A stretch of 14,035 bases of DNA, from NCBI GenBank assembly GCA_025934385.1, contig JAICYE010000012.1:1-14035 (forward strand), in the 5' to 3' direction. Made by a program: the position numbers and the translations under genes. This document shows, one piece after another, positions 6,113-13,001 of this stretch. The notes beneath the pieces were generated by a model. The model was not told the origin of the DNA. It worked only from the letters and a program-made list of their open reading frames with translations, and searched no databases. This stretch comes from Acidimicrobiia bacterium. GTDB lineage: Bacteria; Actinomycetota; Acidimicrobiia; IMCC26256; BP-133. The first letter of the stretch is position 1. The number at the start of each line of letters is the position of its first letter.

Positions 6113-6358
6113 ATGTCCCCGCGCCTCCGCTGCTCGGCGGAGCGCCGCCCCGACTTCATCCGGGGCTCATCGACCCCACGGTATGAATCGCCTATCGCGT
6201 TCGACGGCGAGGTCGCCATGGGAAAGCTCAAAAAATCTGTGGTCCGGGTACGGTGCCCGCACTGCCAGGCCGTGGTCGTGCTCGGCCCCTCGGTCGTCCG
6301 TCTCGGCGGACGGGTGGCGCTGGTCTGCCCCGAATGTCACGAGGTCACGGTCGCCTGA
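6113..6358 (+). CDS. Small zinc-ribbon protein
   Basis: This 81-residue protein has two CxxC knuckles, Cys48-Pro-His-Cys51 and Cys72-Pro-Glu-Cys75, twenty residues apart, typical of a rubredoxin-like zinc ribbon at the C-terminus. The first 35 residues are Arg-rich and match nothing known. The ATG at 6113 follows a strong GAAGAGGAG. An internal ATG at 6218 after GGCGAGG would give a 46-residue protein of just the ribbon, and I cannot exclude it. Such proteins often bind nucleic acid or partner proteins; no enzyme activity is implied. It converges on the Rieske oxygenase gene with a 32-base gap and may be independent of both neighbours. Confidence 0.65.
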   Translation: MSPRLRCSAERRPDFIRGSSTPRYESPIAFDGEVAMGKLKKSVVRVRCPHCQAVVVLGPSVVRLGGRVALVCPECHEVTVA

Positions 6359-6390
6359 CCGGCTGATCCCGGCCCGGCCGGCGACCCGGC

Positions 6391-7578
6391 TCAGGCCGGC
6401 AGCATCGCCGCCAGCGAGCGGTGGAAGTGGGCCAGCGCCGGTTCGTTGCGGCCGAAGATCAGTTCGTCGGCGGCGCCGGCGGCCAGGTCGGCCTGGATCC
6501 GCTGGCACTGCGGGAAGTCCTCCTCGGTGGTGACCTGCAGGACGACGTCGAGGTTCTTCCGCCAGCGGCGCTGCGACCGCTCGTCGTCGGGGGGCGTAGC
6601 GGCGTAGAGCCCGGTGTGGACGAGGCAGCGGTCGACGTCGAGCGGAAACACCCGCCACAGCTCGAAGTGGTCGAGCTGGTGCACCAGCAGGGCGTTGGGC
6701 GCGAAGACGTAGTGGATCGTGGCGTGGGGGAGCATCGACCAGCTCTCCTCCGGGGTGCCGAGGAGGTCGAGGATCGAGCGGCGCACGCCGATGTAGCGGC
6801 AATGCGGGCCGTAGGCGTCGAACAGCCCGCCGGTCGAGAAGTACTGCGGGGCGATGCTCTGCTTGTGGAGCGAGAAGATGTGGTACGCCTCGAGGAACGT
6901 GTCGACGACGAACTTCCAGTTGCAGGGCTGGACGTGGGCGCGGGTCTCGACGTGGTGGTACGAGGCGAGCTCGTAGGCGTCGAGTTCGGGGCCGAGGCCG
7001 CAGAGCAGGGCGTCGAGGTCGATCGGTTCACCGTTGCCGGCGGCACCGGCGGCACCGGCGTTGGCGGCGGCCGGGGGCGCCGGGAGCCGGACGAAGATGA
7101 GGCCGTGGCCCTCGGCCACCGGCAGGGGGCGCAGCCCGAGGTCGGCGCAATCGAGACCGCTGAACCCGTCGCCGGCGCCGGGCTGGGCGGTGAGGCGGCC
7201 GGCCAGGTCGTAGCTCCAGGAGTGGTAGGGGCAGACCAGGCAGCGGCGGGCCCGGCCCCGGCCCTCGACGATCCGGGCTCCCCGGTGGCGGCAGGTGTTG
7301 ACCATCGCCCGGGCGACGCCGTCCTCACCCCGGACGACGACGACCGGCGCGCCGGCGTCGGTCAGCGTGACATGGTCGCCCGCCTCGGGGATGTCGGCCG
7401 ACAGGCCGGCCAGCAGGGGAGTGCCGCCGAACAGCGCCGCTCGCTCCCGCACCAGATGGGCCGGCGACGTGTAGTCGGACGCCGGCTGGCGGTAGACGGC
7501 GGGGGCCAGCTCGTCGGCCCTCGTCCCGTGCAGGGCGAAGAAGCGCCGCACGAGGCCGATGTCGTCGTTGCGGTCCAT
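6391..7578 (-). CDS. Rieske non-haem iron oxygenase, alpha subunit
   Basis: The 395-residue protein has an N-terminal Rieske [2Fe-2S] domain with ligands Cys96-x-His98 (TCRHRG) and Cys116-x2-His119 (CPYHSW). The C-terminal catalytic domain has the iron motif in VVDTFLEAYHIFSLHK (His233, His238, bridging Asp226), and a later acidic candidate ligand, Asp354, in EEDFPQ. The family adds oxygen to aromatic rings, steroids or amines, taking electrons from a ferredoxin and reductase. Neither partner is adjacent, though the flavin enzyme upstream or the ferredoxin at 13429 might serve. An Ala/Gly-rich insert (about residues 166-184) interrupts the region between the domains. The ATG at 7578 lies 19 bases after the LLM oxidoreductase gene, so the two are co-transcribed; the ribosome site is weak, suggesting coupling. 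Confidence 0.92.
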   Translation of the reverse strand: MDRNDDIGLVRRFFALHGTRADELAPAVYRQPASDYTSPAHLVRERAALFGGTPLLAGLSADIPEAGDHVTLTDAGAPVVVVRGEDGVARAMVNTCRHRGARIVEGRGRARRCLVCPYHSWSYDLAGRLTAQPGAGDGFSGLDCADLGLRPLPVAEGHGLIFVRLPAPPAAANAGAAGAAGNGEPIDLDALLCGLGPELDAYELASYHHVETRAHVQPCNWKFVVDTFLEAYHIFSLHKQSIAPQYFSTGGLFDAYGPHCRYIGVRRSILDLLGTPEESWSMLPHATIHYVFAPNALLVHQLDHFELWRVFPLDVDRCLVHTGLYAATPPDDERSQRRWRKNLDVVLQVTTEEDFPQCQRIQADLAAGAADELIFGRNEPALAHFHRSLAAMLPA

Positions 7579-7597
7579 GCTCGCTTGTTCTGGGGTC

Positions 7598-8728
7598 TCA
7601 GCGGACGGCGGCGCTCACCGGCCGCCCGACCGACGCGGCGAGCGGCGCGCCGATCGGCGGGCCGGTGTCGATGCCGTGCAGCGCCGGCAGGACCGCGTCG
7701 GCGAACAGGCCGATGTTGGCCCTGGCCGTGTCGTCGGGCATGCCGCCGTAGTTGAACACGCCGATGACGCCGGCGCCGTCGATGCGGCGGACGTTCTCCC
7801 GGATCTGCTCCGTGACCGACGCCGGCGTCCCCCAGATCTGCAGGTCGGCCAGGAAGCGGCTGAAGGTCTCGGGGCCGTGCTTGGCGATGCGCTCGGCCAG
7901 CTTGCCGTAGTACTCGTAGCCGGGAATGTCGGCCAGGGCGGTGTTGGCGAACTCGTAGTGGACGAGCGTGGAGGCGCAGTAGCCCAGGACCCAGCGCTCG
8001 AACATCTCGTCGGCCGCCGCCTGGCTCTCGTGGACGGCGACCCACGTCGCCAGCAACGGCTTGGGTGCTTCTTCTCCGTTGATCTCCCGGTACAGCTCCC
8101 GGTAGGCGGCGACGTCGGCCTCGATGGTCTCCCAGGGCTTCTGGGCGATGATCATCATGCTGACGCCGAGTTCGGCCAGGATGCGCGATGTCTCCGGCGA
8201 GATGGCCGAGGCGTAGACCCGGCCCCGGAACGAGATGAGCGGCGCCGGCCGGATCGCCACCCGGGGCTGGTGGTAGAGCTCGCCGTCGTGGGCCATCTCG
8301 CCCGTCTCCAGGGCCCCGAGGATGGCGTGGGCGTACTCGGTGAAGCGTTGGCGGGACTCGCTCATCTCCCGCCGGAACCCGTCGAACTCCACCCGGCCGA
8401 GGCCCCGCCCGATGCCGAGCAGCACCCGCCCGCCCGACATGTGGTCGAGGACGCTGACCTCTTCGGCCAGGCGCACCGGGTCGTGCCAGGGGAGCACCAT
8501 GACCATCGAGCCGAGCAGCACCCGCTGCGTGCGGGCGGCCACCCAGGTCAGGAGCTGGGCCACGTTGGGACACATGTGGTAGTCGGTGAAGTGGTGCTCG
8601 GCCGACCAGACGGAGTCGAACCCCATCGCCTCCGCCCCTCCGGCCAGCTCCAGCCCCAGGCGCCAGACATCGGCGTCGGAGCGGGCGTGACCCGGATTCT
8701 GGAAGAACGTTCCCATGCCGACGTGCAC
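7598..8728 (-). CDS. LLM-class flavin-dependent oxidoreductase (luciferase-like)
   Basis: The protein has 376 residues with the bacterial-luciferase-like TIM-barrel pattern: MHVGMGTFFQ first strand, AEAMGFDSVWSAEHHF, TQRVLLGSMVMVLPWHDPVRLAEEVSVLDHMSGGRVLLGIGRG, and a C-terminal helix region with VTEQIRENV. The family uses FMNH2 or F420H2 for monooxygenation or hydride transfer. Actinobacterial members of this sub-type often sit in degradation clusters. The GTG start at 8728 follows GAGGGGG. It is first in an operon with the Rieske oxygenase gene and divergent from the TetR gene, whose shared AT-rich operator covers its promoter. It probably acts on the same substrate path as the Rieske enzyme; whether the cofactor is FMN or F420 cannot be decided. 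Confidence 0.88.
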   Translation of the reverse strand: MHVGMGTFFQNPGHARSDADVWRLGLELAGGAEAMGFDSVWSAEHHFTDYHMCPNVAQLLTWVAARTQRVLLGSMVMVLPWHDPVRLAEEVSVLDHMSGGRVLLGIGRGLGRVEFDGFRREMSESRQRFTEYAHAILGALETGEMAHDGELYHQPRVAIRPAPLISFRGRVYASAISPETSRILAELGVSMMIIAQKPWETIEADVAAYRELYREINGEEAPKPLLATWVAVHESQAAADEMFERWVLGYCASTLVHYEFANTALADIPGYEYYGKLAERIAKHGPETFSRFLADLQIWGTPASVTEQIRENVRRIDGAGVIGVFNYGGMPDDTARANIGLFADAVLPALHGIDTGPPIGAPLAASVGRPVSAAVR

Positions 8729-8768
8729 GTGCCGCCCCCTCGCTGCTCGGAGCCCGGCCGGATGCCGG

Positions 8769-8806
8769 TTGACTACTTTTTAACACGAATTAAAATACCC
8801 TGGCAA
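8769..8806. promoter_or_regulatory. Overlapping divergent promoters with shared inverted-repeat operator
   Basis: On plus, TTGACT (8769-8774), 16 bases, TAAAAT (8791-8796) drives the TetR gene. On minus, TTGCCA (8806-8801), 18 bases, TAAAAA (8782-8777) drives the LLM-Rieske operon. Between and over both -10 boxes lies TTTTAACACGAATTAAAA (8778-8795), a 6-6-6 inverted repeat that stands out as AT-rich in GC-rich DNA. One bound TetR dimer would block both promoters: autorepression plus operon repression until a ligand binds. Confidence 0.7.
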
Positions 8807-9450
8807 TGGTGCGGAGCGAGGCCCGGACGAGGAAGTCGGAGGAGACGAGGGAGCGGCTGCTCGACGCCGCCGCCAAGGTATTCCGCGACCGGGGCTACGC
8901 CGGCGCCCGCCTGGCCGACATCGCCGAGGCGGCCGGGATGCACACACCCGGTGTCTACTACTACTTCCCGTCCAAGGAGGACCTCGTCGAGGAGGTGCTG
9001 CGGGTCGGGGTGGCCCGGGCCCGCCGCTTCGTGCAGGACCGGGTGGCGGCGCTGCCCCGGGAGGCTTCGGCGCTCGACCGCCTGCGGGCGGCCATCGAGG
9101 GCCACGTGTTGATGGTGCTGGAGATCGGCGACTACACATCGGCCAACATCCGGATCTTCGGGCAGGTGCCCGACGACGTCCGGGCCCGGCACCTTACCGA
9201 TCAGCGGGCCTACGGCACCGTGTGGCGGGCGCTGCTGGAGGACGCCCGGGCGGCCGGGGAGCTGCGCCCGGACGCCGACCTCAGCGTGATCCGCATGCTG
9301 CTGCTCGGTGCCCTCAACTGGACGGCGGAGTGGTTCCGGCCCGGCCGCCAGACCGCCACCGAGGTGGCCCGGGAGGCGACGGCGATGATCTGCGACGGGA
9401 TCGGGGCTACGAAAGGGGCGCCGGCGGCGTCCGCTCCACCATCCAGGTGA
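8806..9450 (+). CDS. TetR/AcrR-family transcriptional regulator
   Basis: The 214-residue protein has an N-terminal TetR helix-turn-helix at about residues 15-63: RERLLDAAAKVFRDRGYAG, then LADIAEAAGM and the recognition-helix signature TPGVYYYFPSKEDL. A ligand/dimer domain follows, of typical length. It most likely represses itself and the divergent LLM-Rieske operon through the inverted repeat just upstream, responding to a pathway intermediate (perhaps a CoA-ester). The ATG at 8806 is only 9 bases beyond the -10 box and has no ribosome site, so the mRNA is probably leaderless, a common style in actinobacteria. Its 3' end overlaps the convergent MaoC-like gene by 44 bases. The window shows no other classic DNA-binding regulator, so control of other units by it is possible but unsupported by shared sites. 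Confidence 0.92.
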   Translation: MVRSEARTRKSEETRERLLDAAAKVFRDRGYAGARLADIAEAAGMHTPGVYYYFPSKEDLVEEVLRVGVARARRFVQDRVAALPREASALDRLRAAIEGHVLMVLEIGDYTSANIRIFGQVPDDVRARHLTDQRAYGTVWRALLEDARAAGELRPDADLSVIRMLLLGALNWTAEWFRPGRQTATEVAREATAMICDGIGATKGAPAASAPPSR

Positions 9451-9880
9451 TGGCGTAGCTCATCACGGCGACGCCGTCCTGGTTGCGGACGGTGCGGCGG
9501 GCCCGGACGATCCCCCGGTCGGGCCGGGAGGCGGACGGGCGCAGCTCGGTGACCTCGGTCGTCTGCTGCAGCCGGTCGCCCGGCCGGACGGGCTGGAGCA
9601 TCCGGATCTCGTCGATCCCGAGCCCGGCCACCGCCGCCGTGGCCGGCGCCTCCCGGGCCCCGAGCCGGACCGACATCGCCAGCGTGTGGATGCCCGAGGC
9701 CACGAGCCCGCCGAAATGGCTGGCCGCCCCCGCCTCGTCGTCGAGGTGGAACGGCTGGGGATCGAAGCGCCCGGCGATCTCGACGATCTCGTCCCGGGTG
9801 ACGTCGTAGGGCTCGTCGGTCGAGAGCACGGTCCCGACCCGGAGGTCGTCGAAGCGCAGCGGCGCGGTCGGGGCGTTCAC
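9407..9880 (-). CDS. MaoC-like hot-dog hydratase
   Basis: The protein has 157 residues of the MaoC/R-hydratase hot-dog family, which hydrate enoyl-CoA esters in beta-oxidation-like steps. The hydratase segment is recognisable as FDPQPFHLDDEAG, followed by FGGLVASGIHTLAM, where the catalytic Asp-His pair is in D-P-Q-P-F-H. Further strands follow: LQPVRPGDRLQQTTEVTELRPS and a final VMSYAITWMVER. The GTG start at 9880 has only a weak ribosome site, but the domain begins there. An ATG at 9893 is in another frame. The 3' end overlaps the tail of the TetR gene on the other strand, and it is divergent from the FlK-like thioesterase gene with an 87-base gap. The substrate is likely an acyl-CoA from the region's oxidative pathway. 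Confidence 0.88.
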   Translation of the reverse strand: MNAPTAPLRFDDLRVGTVLSTDEPYDVTRDEIVEIAGRFDPQPFHLDDEAGAASHFGGLVASGIHTLAMSVRLGAREAPATAAVAGLGIDEIRMLQPVRPGDRLQQTTEVTELRPSASRPDRGIVRARRTVRNQDGVAVMSYAITWMVERTPPAPLS

Positions 9881-9919
9881 GGGGCCACATCATGCTCGCC
9901 CCCGGCCGAGTTGCGGGAT

Positions 9920-9943
9920 CCGAGCCGGGCGGAGAAGGCTCGG
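9920..9943 (+). repeat. 7-bp inverted repeat in thioesterase leader
   Basis: CCGAGCC (9920-9926) and GGCTCGG (9937-9943) flank a 10-base loop between the divergent MaoC-like and thioesterase genes, just before the ribosome site GGGGAGGAG. It may be an operator or a leader hairpin; with only 7 bp in GC-rich DNA this is weak evidence. Confidence 0.3.
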
Positions 9944-9967
9944 CCCGTCTTGGGGAGGAGCGGTGCG

Positions 9968-10516
9968 ATGGGCAGGGGAGACCAGGGGAGCCGGGACCGG
10001 CTCATCGTCGCCCGCACGCTGTGGGCGGCGGCGGCGGCCGAGCGTGGATCGCCGTCGTCGGACGACGCCCTTCCGGACGATGCCGCCCTCGACGAGGCGG
10101 CGGCGTTCCTCGTCGCCCGCACCGGCCGCCGCTCGCCGCCGCACCCGGCGGCACCGGCGATCGGGGCGGTGGCGGCCAAGGTGTTCCCGGTCACCGACGC
10201 CGACACGGCGGCGGCGATGGGTCACCCCGACGCCGGTATGCAGGTGCTCGGCACACCCCGGCTCGGGCGGGGGTTCGAGGTGGCCACCTCGCCGCTCATG
10301 CCGGCGCCGGGAACCGGCCTGCGCCACGTGGGCGTCGGCCTCGTCGTCCACCACCTCGGTCGGGCCGACGTCGGCGAGGACGTGACCGTCGAGGCCCGGG
10401 TGCTCGACGTGTCCGGACGGGCGGTGGTGTTCAGCCTGACCGCCACGGCGGGTGAACGTCCTGTGGCCCGGGGGGTCCACCACCGCCGGATCCTCGAAGC
10501 TGACCCCGGGGCCTGA
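9968..10516 (+). CDS. FlK-like hot-dog thioesterase with N-terminal extension
   Basis: The 182-residue protein has residues 64-178 matching the fluoroacetyl-CoA thioesterase-like (FlK) hot-dog family: AKVFPVTDADTAAAMGHPD, VLGTPRLGRGFE, VVHHLGRADVGEDVTVEARV and a final GVHHRRIL. The FlK catalytic triad appears kept: Thr96 (GTP), Glu104 eight residues on, and His128 or His129. These enzymes cleave small acyl-CoA thioesters and salvage CoA. Residues 1-62 are an Ala/Asp-rich extension not found in typical 130-140 residue members and of no recognised fold. The ATG at 9968 follows GGGGAGGAG at good spacing, so the extension seems real. The frame is open further upstream (to 9686), but that part is antisense to the MaoC-like gene. 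Confidence 0.8.
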   Translation: MGRGDQGSRDRLIVARTLWAAAAAERGSPSSDDALPDDAALDEAAAFLVARTGRRSPPHPAAPAIGAVAAKVFPVTDADTAAAMGHPDAGMQVLGTPRLGRGFEVATSPLMPAPGTGLRHVGVGLVVHHLGRADVGEDVTVEARVLDVSGRAVVFSLTATAGERPVARGVHHRRILEADPGA

Positions 10517-10726
10517 GTCCCACACTGCGAGCGAGACGTGCTCGCTGATCATCTCCCGATACGGCGCGGGCGATCGGGTCACGAGTTCGACGTCGACGTC
10601 CCACTCGGCAATGTCGCACAGCCGGTCGCAACCTGCGTTCCTGTGCAACGGACGTCTGTTGCGGAGGATCGCCGGTTTCGCGTGGGGCTCGACCATGGGG
10701 TGCCACCGGTCGCGCTGAAGGGGATG

Positions 10727-10740
10727 TTGACGGCCGTCAA
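10727..10740. promoter_or_regulatory. Perfect palindrome TTGACGGCCGTCAA
   Basis: A 14-base perfect even palindrome about 150 bases before the methyltransferase start. TTGAC could double as a -35 box, but no good -10 follows at normal spacing. It is a candidate operator for the methyltransferase-hydrolase pair. Confidence 0.45.
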
Positions 10741-10762
10741 TGCCGGTCGAGCGCGAGAGGTC

Positions 10763-10779
10763 GGGCCACCTGGTGGCCC
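10763..10779. promoter_or_regulatory. Perfect palindrome GGGCCACCTGGTGGCCC
   Basis: An 8-1-8 perfect inverted repeat, 22 bases after the TTGACGGCCGTCAA palindrome, in the leader or upstream region of the methyltransferase gene. It may be a second operator or an RNA hairpin. Confidence 0.45.
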
Positions 10780-10888
10780 AGGGGAACCCGGCGAAGGGGC
10801 GCGAACCGGACGACAGATGAGGCAAGGCTCCGTAGGATTGGCCGACCAAGCATGTCGGCGCGGTTCTGTCGCGACGAGGGAGGACGAG

Positions 10889-11914
10889 ATGGATTCGGGA
10901 GCGCAGCAGGAAGTCCCGGCGCCGGCGGCGATGATGGGCCTCATCACCGGCTACTGGGTCAGCCAGGCGGTCGGGGTGGTCGCCCGCCTCGGAGTCGCCG
11001 ACGAACTCGCGGCTGGCTCCCGCGACGGTAACGACCTCGCCCGGGCGGTCGGGGCGGATCCCCAGGCGCTCTACCGGCTGCTGCGCCTGCTCACCAGCCT
11101 CGGCGTGTTCACCGAGACGCCGCCCGGCTCGTTCTCCTTGACGCCGCTCGGCGACACGCTGCGCACCGACTCGCCCGGCTCAGTGCGCAACTTCGCCATT
11201 ACCGAGACCGCGCCGGGCCACTGGCTGCCGTGGGGGCGGCTGCACGAGAGCGTCCGCACCGGCCAGCCGATGGCCCGGGAGGCGCTCGGGATGGATCTCT
11301 TCGAGTGGTACTCGAAGAACCCGGACGAGGCGGGCTACTTCAGTGCGGCGATGGGCAACCTGGCTGCGCTGGCTGCCAGCGAGCTCGTCCGCGTCTGCGA
11401 CTTCTCGGGCGTGCGGACGGTCGCGGACGTCGGCGGCGCGCACGGCGTCCTGCTGGCCGCGGTCCTTCGGGCCAATCCGGCAGCGCGCGGGATCCTGTTC
11501 GACCTGCCCCATGTCGTTGCGACCGCCGGTGATGCCGTCGCCGCCGCTGGGCTCTCCGAACGCTGCGAGCTGATGAGCGGAGATTTCTTCGAGGCGGTCC
11601 CCGAAGGCGCCGACGTGCACCTCTTGAAGCAGATCGTGCACGACTGGAACGATGAACGAGCGACGCGGCTGCTGGAGAACTGCCACCGTGCGCTCCCCCC
11701 GGCCGGCAAGGTGGTCCTCGTCGAGATGGTCATCCCCTCGGACAACCGGCCAAGCCCCGCCCAGGCGATGGACCTCAACATGCTTGTCGTCCTCGGCGGC
11801 CAGGAGCGCACCGAGGAGCAGTTCGAGCGTCTGCTCGGAGCGGCAGGCTTCCGGCTGGAGCGCGTCATCCCGACGCACTCCCCGTTCAGCGTGATCGAGG
11901 CGACCCGGATCTGA
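10889..11914 (+). CDS. SAM-dependent O-methyltransferase (family 2, hydroxyneurosporene/COMT-like)
   Basis: The 341-residue protein has the two-domain layout of plant-COMT-like bacterial methyltransferases. An N-terminal winged-helix dimerisation domain runs to about residue 100 (LITGYWVSQAVGVVARLGVA, LYRLLRLLTSLGVF, LTPLGDTL). The Rossmann SAM domain has motif I VADVGGAHG (178-186; the usual GGGxG has Ala), acidic DLPHVV, GDFFEAVPEGAD, and the catalytic base His251 in KQIVHDWND. The closing MDLNMLVVLGGQERTEEQF matches the family. It transfers a methyl group from SAM to a hydroxyl on an aromatic or polyketide-like substrate. The ATG at 10889 is preceded by GAGGGAGGA. The hydrolase gene follows 21 bases after, so they form an operon. 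Its codon use seems slightly less G/C-extreme than its neighbours', a possible sign of acquisition. Confidence 0.9.
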   Translation: MDSGAQQEVPAPAAMMGLITGYWVSQAVGVVARLGVADELAAGSRDGNDLARAVGADPQALYRLLRLLTSLGVFTETPPGSFSLTPLGDTLRTDSPGSVRNFAITETAPGHWLPWGRLHESVRTGQPMAREALGMDLFEWYSKNPDEAGYFSAAMGNLAALAASELVRVCDFSGVRTVADVGGAHGVLLAAVLRANPAARGILFDLPHVVATAGDAVAAAGLSERCELMSGDFFEAVPEGADVHLLKQIVHDWNDERATRLLENCHRALPPAGKVVLVEMVIPSDNRPSPAQAMDLNMLVVLGGQERTEEQFERLLGAAGFRLERVIPTHSPFSVIEATRI

Positions 11915-11935
11915 GACACCCTGGAAGAGGGGACC

Positions 11936-12928
11936 ATGACAGAGGGGCCGGCCACCGTGTCGACTGTCGGCGGGCCGGTCGATGCCGGGCGGCTCGGCAC
12001 GACGCTCATGCACGAGCACGTCTTCGTCCTCAACGCCGAGATGCAGCAGAACCGGACGGACTGGGACGAGGAGGAGCGCGTCGCCGACGCCGTGGCCCGG
12101 CTGAACGAGGCGGCCGCCCTCGGTGTGGAGACGATCGTCGACGTGACGGTGATCGGCCTGGGGCGTTACGTCCCCCGCCTGCAGCGGATCGCCGCCGCCA
12201 CGGCGGTGAACATCGTGGTGGCCACCGGTGTCTACACCTACGGCGACGTCCCGTTCTGGTTCTACGCCCGCCGTCCGGCCCGGGGGCGGCCGGAGAGCGA
12301 TCCGATGGTCGACTTCTTCGTCGGCGACATCACCGACGGGATCGCCGGCACCGGCGTGCGGGCCGGCATCCTCAAGTGCGTCACCGCCGAGCGGGGGCTC
12401 ACCCCCGACATCGAGCGGATCCTCCGGGCGGTGGCCCACGCCCACCGGCAGACCGGCGTGCCGATCACCACCCACTCCGTGGCCGCCCTCCACAACGGGC
12501 TCGACCAGCAGCGGGTGTTCGCCGAGGAGGGCGTCGACCTCACCCGGGTGGTCATCGGCCACAGCGGCGACACCACGGACCTCGACTACCTCCGCCGGCT
12601 GATGGACACCGGCAGCACCATCGGCATGGACCGCTTCGGCCTCGACACGCTCCTGCCGTTCGAGGACCGGGTGACGACGGTCGCCGCCCTCTGCCGGGAC
12701 GGCTACGCCGATCGGATGGTCCTGTCCCACGATGCGTCGTGCTGGCTCGACTGGTTCGACCCCGACCGGGGCGAGCAGCTGCGGGCGGCGCTGCCCCGCT
12801 GGCACTACCGCCACATCCACGAGGACGTGCTCCCGGCCCTGGAGAAGCGCGGCGTCGGCCCCGACGAGATCCGGACGATGCTGGTCGACAACCCCCGCCG
12901 CCTGCTCGTGCCCGTCCCGCCCTACTAG
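11936..12928 (+). CDS. Phosphotriesterase-family metallohydrolase
   Basis: This 330-residue protein is an amidohydrolase-superfamily TIM barrel of the PTE/PLL type. All six expected binuclear metal ligands are visible: His26-x-His28 (LMHEHVF), the carbamylated-lysine position Lys147 (ILKCVT), His180 (TTHS), His209 (IGHSGDTTDL) and Asp266 (LSHDAS). The length is as expected. Known members hydrolyse phosphotriesters, lactones (including acyl-homoserine lactones) or amide-like substrates; lactonase activity is common among bacterial PTE-like lactonases. The ATG at 11936 follows GAAGAGGGG, 21 bases after the methyltransferase stop. The pairing suggests hydrolysis of a methylated or lactone-containing metabolite, or quorum-signal breakdown. 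Which substrate applies cannot be told from motifs alone. A strong inverted repeat follows the stop. Confidence 0.9.
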   Translation: MTEGPATVSTVGGPVDAGRLGTTLMHEHVFVLNAEMQQNRTDWDEEERVADAVARLNEAAALGVETIVDVTVIGLGRYVPRLQRIAAATAVNIVVATGVYTYGDVPFWFYARRPARGRPESDPMVDFFVGDITDGIAGTGVRAGILKCVTAERGLTPDIERILRAVAHAHRQTGVPITTHSVAALHNGLDQQRVFAEEGVDLTRVVIGHSGDTTDLDYLRRLMDTGSTIGMDRFGLDTLLPFEDRVTTVAALCRDGYADRMVLSHDASCWLDWFDPDRGEQLRAALPRWHYRHIHEDVLPALEKRGVGPDEIRTMLVDNPRRLLVPVPPY

Positions 12929-12938
12929 GAGCCCCAGC

Positions 12939-12987
12939 CTTCTCTGGTCACGAACCTGCTCCATGGGCAGGTTCGTGACCAGAGAAG
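12939..12987. terminator. 21-bp perfect inverted repeat (probable bidirectional terminator)
   Basis: The left arm (12939-12959) and right arm (12967-12987) are exact reverse complements around a 7-base loop (TCCATGG). It lies 10 bases after the hydrolase stop and 14 bases before the stop of the convergent small-protein gene, so either transcript would form a very stable hairpin. No U-run follows, as usual for actinobacterial terminators. The arm is unusually long and perfect, so a small mobile palindromic repeat is an alternative. Confidence 0.65.
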
Positions 12988-13001
12988 CGTCGAGGCGCCC
13001 A

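Larger units (their letters stand above)
10517..10888. other. 372-base intergenic region with palindromes and a possible gene remnant
   Basis: No intact gene is supported here. On the minus strand, about 10695-10500 reads as a coding-like peptide with G/C-rich third positions (pieces such as CDIAEWDVDVELVTRSPAPY and EHVSLAVWDSGPG), open into the antisense of the thioesterase gene, with no ribosome site and no family I can name. The right half holds two palindromes and the methyltransferase leader. The frame of the methyltransferase is also open back to 10538, but composition and ribosome site favour the start at 10889. Confidence 0.4.

Noticed and set aside
6061..6185. A 41-codon frame starting at ATG 6061
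   Set aside because: It has no ribosome site and overlaps the better supported start at 6113 in another frame.
9686..9967. Upstream extension of the thioesterase frame to 9686
   Set aside because: It is antisense to the MaoC-like gene and lacks a ribosome site, unlike the ATG at 9968.
10500..10560. Histidine-kinase ATPase motif (VWDSGPG) on the minus strand
   Set aside because: A lone DxGPG string without the N, F and G2 boxes is not enough; the rest of the frame is antisense to the thioesterase gene.
11180..12964. A 594-residue open frame on the minus strand across the methyltransferase and hydrolase genes
   Set aside because: It is antisense to two well-recognised genes with all their active-site motifs; long antisense frames are expected at this GC content.
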